5,926 nucleotides of DNA from an uncultured Oscillospiraceae bacterium (GTDB lineage Bacteria; Bacillota; Clostridia; Oscillospirales; Ruminococcaceae), in NCBI GenBank assembly GCA_958403605.1, contig CATXYA010000129.1:1-5926 (forward strand), in the 5' to 3' direction. The translations under genes were made by a program, and so were the position numbers. The notes below the pieces were generated by a model. It saw nothing but the letters and a program-made list of their open reading frames with translations, did no database searches and was not told the origin of the DNA. Shown here one piece after another: positions 1 through 4,453 of the stretch (positions within the stretch are counted from its first letter, which is position 1; the number at the start of each line of letters is the position of its first letter).

Positions 1-167
1 TGGGCGATGCGCTCAATCTCCGGGTTGAGGCTGCTGCGCGGGATGCGCGCGTCCAGCAGCTCCAGTACCACGTCCACCTGGCGCACGCTGGCCTCCATCA
101 CCCGCAGGGTCTTCATCATGTGGCCGGGAAACCAGTGGATCTGCTGATGGTTGATATTTTCACTCAT
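1..167 (-). CDS. rbgA: Ribosome biogenesis GTPase RbgA/YlqF, N-terminal part only
   Basis: The first 55 codons are present; the gene continues past the left edge. The translation opens MSENINHQQIHWFPGHMMKT and continues through VDVVLELLDARIPRSSLN, the hallmark N-terminus of the YlqF/RbgA circularly permuted GTPases (the WFPGHM motif, then the LLDARIPxSSxNP block that precedes the NKxD box). RbgA is a cytoplasmic GTPase needed for a late step of 50S subunit maturation in Firmicutes. The ATG at 167 overlaps the TGA of the frame-restored lepB (ATGA), which indicates translational coupling; a GGGGAAAG stretch about 4-11 nt upstream can serve as the ribosome binding site. Downstream of rplS and lepB, it forms a translation/export operon common in this phylum. 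The GTP-binding motifs themselves lie outside the window, so integrity cannot be judged. Confidence 0.95.
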   Translation of the reverse strand, partial: MSENINHQQIHWFPGHMMKTLRVMEASVRQVDVVLELLDARIPRSSLNPEIERIA

Positions 168-699
168 ACGACTTTCCCCAATCGGTTCAGCGGTGAGACC
201 CGCAGCAAAACACGGCCCAAAAGCTCCCGTTCGTCCGGGCAGCCAATCTCAGAGGAGCGGCTGTCCTTGGAATTGGGGCGGTTGTCCCCCATGAGGAACA
301 CGTGCCCCCGGGCACCGTCAGCGGGAACTCCAGATCAAAGCGCAGGGTGGTGGGCGCGGAGATATAGGGTTCTTCCTGCAATTCTCCGTTCACCGTGACC
401 GTCCCAGTGGCAAAATCGATGTCCACCACGTCGCCGCCCACGCCGATGACGCGCTTGATGAGGGGGTCGCCGTAGGCGCTGTAGCCGTCCACCACCACGA
501 TATCGCCCCGCTTCGGCTGATAGAACATGCTTTGCACCAGCACATGGTTTCCGCCCTGCAGCGTGGGCACCATCGAGGAACCGGAAACGGTGATGATGCG
601 CGCACCGAATAAAAAGAGCACGACCACGACGGCCAGGGCAAACACCAGCGCGTCATACCATTCAAAAATATCCCGCGCCCGGCTTTTCTGTTCCTCCAT
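164..699 (-). CDS. lepB: Signal peptidase I, broken by a -1 frameshift
   Basis: Membrane-anchored serine protease that removes signal peptides from exported proteins. Residues about 17-38 form one hydrophobic anchor. SGSSMVPT follows, with the catalytic Ser42, and then GDPLIKRVIGVGGD, with the catalytic Lys82. The ATG at 699 has a strong GGAAGGAGG site 7 nt upstream. After Pro130-Gly132 the open frame leaves the family and ends at 187 (170 aa). The conserved last block, VFLMGDNRPNSKDSR, is encoded one frame over. Adding one base in the G5 run at 305-309 (minus strand) restores an intact protein of about 178 aa, normal for short Firmicutes enzymes, ending in a TGA at 166-164 that overlaps the rbgA ATG. 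What I see is a one-base deletion in a homopolymer. I infer a sequencing or assembly error or a very recent mutation, because everything downstream is undegraded. The unshifted product would lack the GDNR/SxDSR box and probably be inactive. Confidence 0.93.
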
Positions 700-749
700 G
701 GTGATGCCTCCTTCCCTGCAGCAATGACCGCTGCTTTTTTCATGATAAC

Positions 750-777
750 AAAAAAAGGGACAATCTGCATTGTCCCT
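750..777 (-). terminator. Intrinsic terminator after rplS
   Basis: On the minus strand a perfect 9-bp stem (AGGGACAAT with ATTGTCCCT, loop GCAG) is followed directly by seven T residues. It begins 12 nt after the rplS stop codon and lies 50 nt before the lepB start. It should end or attenuate the rplS transcript. No clear sigma-A promoter is visible between it and lepB, so lepB and rbgA are probably expressed by partial readthrough. Confidence 0.9.
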
Positions 778-789
778 CTCTCCGAAAGC

Positions 790-1134
790 TTATCGAAGTT
801 CTTGCTTGACCTTGGCGGCCTTGCCGGTGCGGCTGCGCAGATAGAACAGCTTCGCGCGGCGAACTTTACCTTTGCGCACGACCTCGACCTTCTCCACGAA
901 CGGGGAGTGGATCGGGAAAACGCGCTCCACGCCGACGCCGTAAGAAGAGCGACGCACGGTGAAGGTCTCGGCGATGCCGCCGTGCTTTTTCGCGATCACG
1001 GTGCCCTCAAAGGCCTGGATACGCTCACGCTCGCCCTCTTTGATGCGAACGGAAACGCGCACAGTGTCGCCCACGTTGAACTTGGGCGGCTCTTCTTTCA
1101 AGAGCCCGTCGGTAAATACTTTCATTGCGTCCAT
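790..1134 (-). CDS. rplS: 50S ribosomal protein L19
   Basis: A protein of 114 aa, the normal family length. L19 sits at the 30S-50S interface of the large subunit and contributes to an intersubunit bridge. The family pattern is complete: [20 protein letters not shown], then the FEGTVIAKK strand, [15 protein letters not shown], and the basic tail with [11 protein letters not shown]. The ATG at 1134 has GGAGG 9 nt upstream; the second Met codon at residue 4 has no better site. It has its own promoter and long leader upstream and a strong terminator downstream, so it can be made at ribosomal-protein levels independently of its neighbours. Confidence 0.98.
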   Translation of the reverse strand: MDAMKVFTDGLLKEEPPKFNVGDTVRVSVRIKEGERERIQAFEGTVIAKKHGGIAETFTVRRSSYGVGVERVFPIHSPFVEKVEVVRKGKVRRAKLFYLRSRTGKAAKVKQELR

Positions 1135-1246
1135 GCTTTCATTCCTCCATGTTTATGTGACATTCATACCCGGCACGAAGCGCCGGCAGAGGACTGCCCG
1201 TTTAATGCTACACATTAACCCCGCTGTTGGCGCAGCGGCATAACGC
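1135..1246 (-). promoter_or_regulatory. Structured 5' UTR of rplS, candidate L19 leader
   Basis: From the predicted start of transcription near 1246 to the rplS ATG there are about 112 untranslated nt. In transcript order the sequence can fold into 1238-1221 (CCGCTG/CAGCGG), 1218-1202 (TTAATG/CATTAA), 1198-1185 (GGCAG/CTGCC) and 1186-1170 (CCGGC/GCCGG, loop including TTCG). The last two stems share two bases, so they compete in part. The GGAGG ribosome binding site follows at about 1144-1148. Autoregulatory leaders of the rplS mRNA are known in low-GC Gram-positives. I cannot confirm from sequence alone that this one matches that family, so regulation by L19 is inference. Confidence 0.5.
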
Positions 1247-1252
1247 TAAAAT

Positions 1253-1281
1253 ATAATACCACGTTCCGCCCCTGTTTGCAA
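1253..1281 (-). promoter_or_regulatory. Sigma-A promoter for rplS
   Basis: On the minus strand TTGCAA (1281-1276) and TATTAT (1258-1253) are separated by exactly 17 bp, and TGG directly before the -10 makes it an extended -10 element. The predicted start point lies near 1246. The -35 begins 8 nt after the stop codon of the upstream gene. It also sits inside a 5-bp inverted repeat (CCCCT/AGGGG, 1269-1285), which has no T-tract and so is not a convincing terminator. Confidence 0.82.
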
Positions 1282-1288
1282 GGGGTGC

Positions 1289-1948
1289 TCAGCAAAAAAT
1301 TTCCTTTTCCGCCGTCAGCAGCCGGGTGCGCAAAATGCGGATGTCCCCCGGTTCCAAGGCGCCGTCTTCGCACAACCAGCGCACCAGCAGCATGGGGTTC
1401 AGCGTCAGCGTGCCGCCCGCGGGCAGCGTCACCTTTGCTTTCAAGCCCTCCGGCTGTTCCTTGTAAAGGATCTCCCGCAGGTGTTCCTTGAGGTCCAGCT
1501 CTTTTTTCTTGCCGCGCTTTCCCTCTTTGATAATGAGCGCCTGCCCGGCCACGTTGTAACGGTCAAAAGCAGCCTTGGCCGCGGCGGCTTTTTCCGGCGC
1601 GGCCTGCCATTCATACACCGCATAGGCGATGCGGGCGGGGTCCATCTGCGCCGGTTCCAGCTTCACCACCTCGATGCCCTGCGGCAGGCAGGCGGAAAGC
1701 TTCGCCTCCGCGGCGTGCCAGTCGTACCCCTCGGCCTCGCTTTTGAAATCCAGCGATTCGCACAGGCTCTCCTGCCCCAAGGCCAGCGGCGCGGAAAACG
1801 TCATATAGATGTGGGGGTTGAACCCCAGCGTATACCACGCGGGCAGCCCGGAACGCTTGAACGCCCGCTGCATCACCCGCTGCAGATCCAGCAGTGAGAT
1901 GTAAGCGGCCTCGCCGGTCTTGGTGAACCACAGTCTAATGGTAGTCAA
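1289..1948 (-). CDS. TIGR03936/DUF2344 radical SAM-linked protein
   Basis: This 219-aa protein belongs to the family that nearly always accompanies, or is fused to, TIGR03960 radical SAM proteins. Its biochemical role is unknown. The N-terminus carries the family pattern: TIRLWFTKTGEAAYISLLDL, then MQRAFKRSGLPAWYTLGFNPH and the FSAPLALGQES segment. The C-terminal half is less conserved, with a Lys-rich stretch at about residues 150-160 (KEGKRGKKKELDLKEHL). No signal peptide or membrane segment is seen. The start is a TTG at 1948, chosen because homology begins at once, no in-frame ATG precedes it, and GGGAGGG lies 7 nt upstream. It overlaps the end of the radical SAM gene by 14 nt, so the two are cotranscribed and probably translationally coupled. 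A partner or substrate-handling role for the radical SAM enzyme is inferred from this linkage only. Confidence 0.9.
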   Translation of the reverse strand: MTTIRLWFTKTGEAAYISLLDLQRVMQRAFKRSGLPAWYTLGFNPHIYMTFSAPLALGQESLCESLDFKSEAEGYDWHAAEAKLSACLPQGIEVVKLEPAQMDPARIAYAVYEWQAAPEKAAAAKAAFDRYNVAGQALIIKEGKRGKKKELDLKEHLREILYKEQPEGLKAKVTLPAGGTLTLNPMLLVRWLCEDGALEPGDIRILRTRLLTAEKEIFC

Positions 1949-3782
1949 AGCAGGGCCCTCCCAACAAGTGATTGGCGCCGCAGCCCGAGCAGGCGCGGTT
2001 GCACGGCGACGTCGTTTGGGCCGCCAGCGCCTTTTGATACTCCCGCACCAGATACTCCTTGCTGACGCCGTAATCCATATGGCTCCAGGGCGTCACCTCA
2101 TCCAGCGCGATGGGGCGGTTGGCGTAAAACTCCGGGTCCAGCCCCAGGTCCTGGAATACCGTCATCCAGGTGTCGTAATGGAAATGCTCTTCCCAGCCGT
2201 CAAAATAGCAGCCGCGGCGGTAGGCCTCCAGCAACACCTTGCCCAAACGGCGGTCACCCTTGGCAAACACCGCTTCCAAAAAGCTGGTCTTGCTGTCGTG
2301 ATAGCTGACGCTGATCTTGCGGCTCTTCACGCTGTGCAGCAGATGCTGCTGTTTTTCCCGCAGCTGCTCCTGCGTGTCCTGCGGCACGAACTGGAACGGC
2401 GTGTGCGGCTTCGGCACAAAGCACGCCACGCTGATGGACACCTGCACGCCCTTGCCCTTGGGGTGGTCGGGGTTGGCGTAATACAGCTCCACGATGCGCT
2501 GGGCCGTCTCGGCGATGCCCTCGATATCCTCCATGGTCTCAGTGGGCAGACCCATCATGAAATACAGCTTGACAGAGGTGTATCCGGCGCCGAACGCCAG
2601 CTTCGACGTGCGCTCGATCTCCTCCCAGGTAACATTTTTGTTGATGACGTCCCGCAGGCGCTGGGTGCCCGCCTCGGCGGCGAACGTCAGACCGCTTTTG
2701 CGCACACGGCTGGTCTTTTCCACCAGGCTCTCCGAAAAATTGTCCACCCGCAGGCTGGGCAGCGACATGCTCACGTGCTCCTGCGGCGTCCATTCCAGCA
2801 TGTCGTCCAGCAGCGTTTCCAGCTGGCTGTGGTCGCTGGTGGAAAGGCTGGTCAGCGAGATCTCGTCATAACCCGTGTTCTCGCACAGGGTTTGTCCGGC
2901 CCTGCTCAGCATCTCCGCGTCCCGCTCGCGCATGGGGCGGTACAAAAAGCCCGCCTGGCAGAAGCGGCAGCCGCGCACACAGCCGCGCAGCACCTCGATC
3001 TGTGCCCGGTCATGCACGGCGCCGATCATGGGCACCACAAAGTTCGTGGGCAGCGGCTGGCTGTTCATGTCCGGGATAATGGCCTTTGTCACCACGGCCG
3101 GGGCGCCCTCCTGCGGCGTGATGGCCTCGATGCGGCCGTCCGGCAGATAGGCCACCGTGTACAGCGAGGGGATGTACACACCGGGGATCTGGGCGCAGTT
3201 TTTGAGGATCTCACGCTTGGAAAGCCCCGCCTTGCGCCCGGCGAGGATGGTGTCGCACACCTCCGGCAGCTGTACTTCCCCTTCGCCCAGCATGAACAGG
3301 TCGATAAAATCAGCCAAAGGCTCGCCGTTGCAGGCGCAGGGGCCGCCCGCCACGATGAACGGCGCCGCATCGTCCCGCTCCGCCGCCAGCAGCGGAATGC
3401 CCGCCAGGTCCAGCATCGCCAGAATGTTCGAGTACGACAGCTCGTATTGCAGGGTGAAGCCCACCACGTCGAAGTCCCGCAACGGGTCCTTGCTCTCCAG
3501 CGCGTACAGCGGGATGCCGTTTTCCTCCATCTCGCGCTTCATATCCACCCAGGGCATGAAGGCGCGCTCGCACCAGATGTTTTCCCGGGCGTTCAAGATC
3601 TCATACAAGATCTTCATGCCCAAAAACGACATGCCCACTTCATACGTATCGGGAAAGCAGAAGGCGAACCGCAGGTCCAGCTCCTCCTTTTCTTTATAAA
3701 CACCGCCCGGCTCGCCGCCGGTATACCGCCCCGGTTTTTGGACCTTCATCAAAACCTGTTCGATCTGCTTGGGGATCGCCAT
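1935..3782 (-). CDS. TIGR03960-type B12-binding-like radical SAM protein
   Basis: This 615-aa protein has normal family length. Residues about 35-180 form a cobalamin-binding-like region (FCFPDTYEVGMSFLGMKILY, DVVGFTLQYELSYSNI, and the IVAGGPCACNGEP/LGEGE segment). I see no DxHxxG cobalamin-ligating motif, as in other base-off-lacking relatives. The radical SAM core starts at about residue 260 with LRGCVRGCRFCQAGF, whose Cys268, Cys272 and Cys275 form the CxxxCxxC site for the [4Fe-4S] cluster that cleaves S-adenosylmethionine. FMMGLPTET near residue 400 is a typical later strand. The C-terminus has a second cysteine group (Cys594, 598, 601, 611), perhaps another metal site. The ATG at 3782 has GAGG 7 nt upstream. 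The substrate is unknown; the enzyme should need anaerobic conditions. It is the first gene after the promoter at 4038-4066 and overlaps its TIGR03936 partner. Confidence 0.93.
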   Translation of the reverse strand: MAIPKQIEQVLMKVQKPGRYTGGEPGGVYKEKEELDLRFAFCFPDTYEVGMSFLGMKILYEILNARENIWCERAFMPWVDMKREMEENGIPLYALESKDPLRDFDVVGFTLQYELSYSNILAMLDLAGIPLLAAERDDAAPFIVAGGPCACNGEPLADFIDLFMLGEGEVQLPEVCDTILAGRKAGLSKREILKNCAQIPGVYIPSLYTVAYLPDGRIEAITPQEGAPAVVTKAIIPDMNSQPLPTNFVVPMIGAVHDRAQIEVLRGCVRGCRFCQAGFLYRPMRERDAEMLSRAGQTLCENTGYDEISLTSLSTSDHSQLETLLDDMLEWTPQEHVSMSLPSLRVDNFSESLVEKTSRVRKSGLTFAAEAGTQRLRDVINKNVTWEEIERTSKLAFGAGYTSVKLYFMMGLPTETMEDIEGIAETAQRIVELYYANPDHPKGKGVQVSISVACFVPKPHTPFQFVPQDTQEQLREKQQHLLHSVKSRKISVSYHDSKTSFLEAVFAKGDRRLGKVLLEAYRRGCYFDGWEEHFHYDTWMTVFQDLGLDPEFYANRPIALDEVTPWSHMDYGVSKEYLVREYQKALAAQTTSPCNRACSGCGANHLLGGPCFDYH

Positions 3783-4031
3783 TTTACCGCCTCTTTATGA
3801 ATCATATTTGTTTGCCGCGCAGCGGCCACAACAAAGCCGCCAGCCCTTGCCAGCCAAAGGCTGACATTTTTTTGCAAAAAGCGGGCAAGCCGATTTCTTG
3901 CTACGCAAGAATTTTATTGCGCCTACGCGTGTAGAACACGCGCAGGTTCCGGCAATAAAACCCCAGCTCTGCGGTTTTGCAGGGTTCAATGTTCTCTCAG
4001 GCGTCAAAATCTTTGATTTTGGCAACGCCAT
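3783..4031 (-). promoter_or_regulatory. Hairpin-chain leader of the radical SAM operon
   Basis: About 250 nt lie between the predicted transcription start and the ATG at 3782, and most of it can pair locally. In transcript order the inverted repeats are: 4029-4000 (GGCGT/ACGCC outside AAAATC/GATTTT); 3986-3959 (AACCC/GGGTT); 3960-3912 (TTTTATTG/CAATAAAA enclosing an 11-bp stem, CCTGCGCGTGT with ACACGCGTAGG, one G-T pair); 3911-3895 (perfect 7 bp, TTCTTGC/GCAAGAA); 3880-3869 (TTTTTGCAAAAA palindrome); 3866-3848 (8 bp, TGTCAGCC/GGCTGGCA); and 3835-3807 (TTTGTT/AACAAA around GCCGC/GCGGC). None is followed by a proper terminator T-tract. It resembles neither a T-box nor any riboswitch I can name. 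It may be a cis-acting RNA or a dispersed palindromic repeat inserted in front of the operon. A 78-codon frame (4031-3795) crosses it; I do not consider it a proven gene. Confidence 0.6.
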
Positions 4032-4037
4032 GAGGTT

Positions 4038-4066
4038 ATTATACCATATCTCCCCACTTCCGACAA
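4038..4066 (-). promoter_or_regulatory. Extended -10 promoter of the radical SAM operon
   Basis: On the minus strand TTGTCG (4066-4061) and a consensus TATAAT (4043-4038) are 17 bp apart, with TGG directly before the -10 (extended -10). The predicted start point is near 4031. It lies about 45 bp inside the left boundary of the IS relic and is the natural promoter for the genes at 3782-1289. It has the same TGGTAT-type -10 context as the rplS promoter at 1253-1281. Confidence 0.85.
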
Positions 4067-4111
4067 ACGTCAATTGCTGGGTTCGGCCAAAAAACGGCCC
4101 CATGTCTATTG

Positions 4112-4133
4112 TGGATCAATCCCTAAAAAAGAG
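4112..4133 (+). repeat. Left terminal inverted repeat of IS3 relic
   Basis: The sequence begins TGGATCAATCCC and continues into six A residues and GAG. It pairs imperfectly (14 of 22 positions) with 4412-4433. It is more diverged from the usual IS3-type end than the right copy is, so the exact outer base is uncertain by a few nucleotides. Confidence 0.6.
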
Positions 4134-4183
4134 AGAAAAAAACACCTCCTGTTGTTTCAGAAATCATATACAAAAGTTTTGAT

Positions 4184-4339
4184 ATGTCCAGAGCATATAC
4201 CAATGTGGAAATTCTGAGTGAAGAGGTGTTCCAGCGAAAAGCGAAAGAAAAAACGAACCGTGAAATAGCAGAAAGCTATGGCTTGACGCTCAAACAGATC
4301 AAAGAAATCATCACGCGCCAAAATAACCAAGCGAAAAGG
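4184..4339 (+). pseudogene. IS3-family orfA fragment (helix-turn-helix)
   Basis: Fifty-two codons encode MSRAYTNVEILSEEVFQRKA and then KTNREIAESYGLTLKQIKEI, ending ITRQNNQAKR. This is the compact helix-turn-helix of short IS3 OrfA proteins, which bind the element ends and regulate or assist transposition. The turn is around residues 25-45 (NREIAESYGLTLKQIKEI). After about residue 52 family similarity stops and the frame runs on into unrelated sequence antisense to the regulator gene. The rest of OrfA (typically another 40-50 residues) and its frameshift site are missing. There is no good ribosome binding site before the ATG. It is the only plus-strand reading frame here that looks like a real protein. 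Confidence 0.7.
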
Positions 4340-4341
4340 AC

Positions 4342-4416
4342 CGCTTCCGGCCTTCTTTGTCCAACCCCAGTTACCCTTATGACAACGCCGCTATGGAGAA
4401 TTTCTTTGGCACCCTT
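4342..4416 (+). pseudogene. IS3-family orfB (DDE transposase) scrap
   Basis: About 25 codons in the frame -1 to orfA read RFRPSLSNPSYPYDNAAMEN and then FFGTL. This is the conserved C-terminal block of IS3 transposases (usually SMSxxGNxYDNAxxESFFxTLK), containing the third acidic residue of the DDE triad, here the Glu codon at 4396-4398. The first two catalytic aspartates and the last 40-50 residues are absent, so it cannot be functional. It joins the orfA remnant at about 4340 and runs straight into the right terminal repeat. Confidence 0.7.
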
Positions 4417-4433
4417 TTTTGGAGTACAGTCCA
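4412..4433 (-). repeat. Right terminal inverted repeat of IS3 relic
   Basis: Read inward on the minus strand it is TGGACTGTACTCC followed by six A residues and GGG, close to the TGGACTGnnCCCCAAAAAG ends of many IS3-family elements in Firmicutes. The outer part is also a local palindrome (TTGGA/TCCAA). It begins within the last codons of the orfB fragment, which shows that the 3' end of orfB has been deleted up to the repeat. Confidence 0.7.
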
Positions 4434-4453
4434 ATGCGGGGCGCTTTTCCTGT

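Larger units (their letters stand above)
4112..4433 (+). mobile_element. Miniature IS3-family relic (internal deletion)
   Basis: This is a 322-bp element bounded by imperfect terminal inverted repeats. The right end, read inward on the minus strand, is TGGACTGTACTCCAAAAAAG, very like IS3/IS150-type ends (TGGACTG...CCCCAAAAAG). The left end, TGGATCAATCCCTAAAAAAG, matches it at 14 of 22 positions over the full repeat. Between them lie only the start of orfA and a short piece of orfB, so roughly 0.9-1 kb of a normal element is missing. The 3-bp flanks (TTG at 4109-4111, ATG at 4434-4436) do not match, so no target duplication is visible. It cannot move by itself, though ends of this kind might still be used by a transposase supplied from elsewhere. 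The right end stops about 20 bp from the regulator's stop codon. Confidence 0.72.

Noticed and set aside
390..770. A 126-codon minus-strand frame overlapping lepB from an upstream ATG
   Set aside because: It is the +1 shadow of lepB (Trp- and Ser-rich nonsense) and begins in the terminator region; only the lepB frame shows conserved motifs.
1269..1285. CCCCT/AGGGG hairpin right after the TIGR03936 stop as a terminator
   Set aside because: The stem is only 5 bp with no T-tract after it, and it overlaps the -35 of the rplS promoter.
1920..3800. A 626-codon open frame on the plus strand opposite the radical SAM gene
   Set aside because: The translation is rich in His, Arg, Ala, Leu and Gln, has no recognisable domain and mirrors a GC-rich, well-conserved minus-strand gene; it is a codon-bias shadow.
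4068..4073. A TTGACG hexamer on the minus strand as the -35 for the TATAAT at 4043-4038
   Set aside because: The spacing is 24 bp, too long; TTGTCG at 4066-4061 gives 17 bp and is the better -35.
3898..4182. A 94-codon plus-strand frame across the leader and promoter region
   Set aside because: It has no ribosome binding site and no recognisable family, and it crosses the hairpins, the promoter and the left end of the relic.
4141..4230. AACACCTC (4141-4148) and GAGGTGTT (4223-4230) inverted repeat flanking the orfA start
   Set aside because: Eight bases 74 nt apart is weak, and this is inside a dead element; I cannot tell it from chance.
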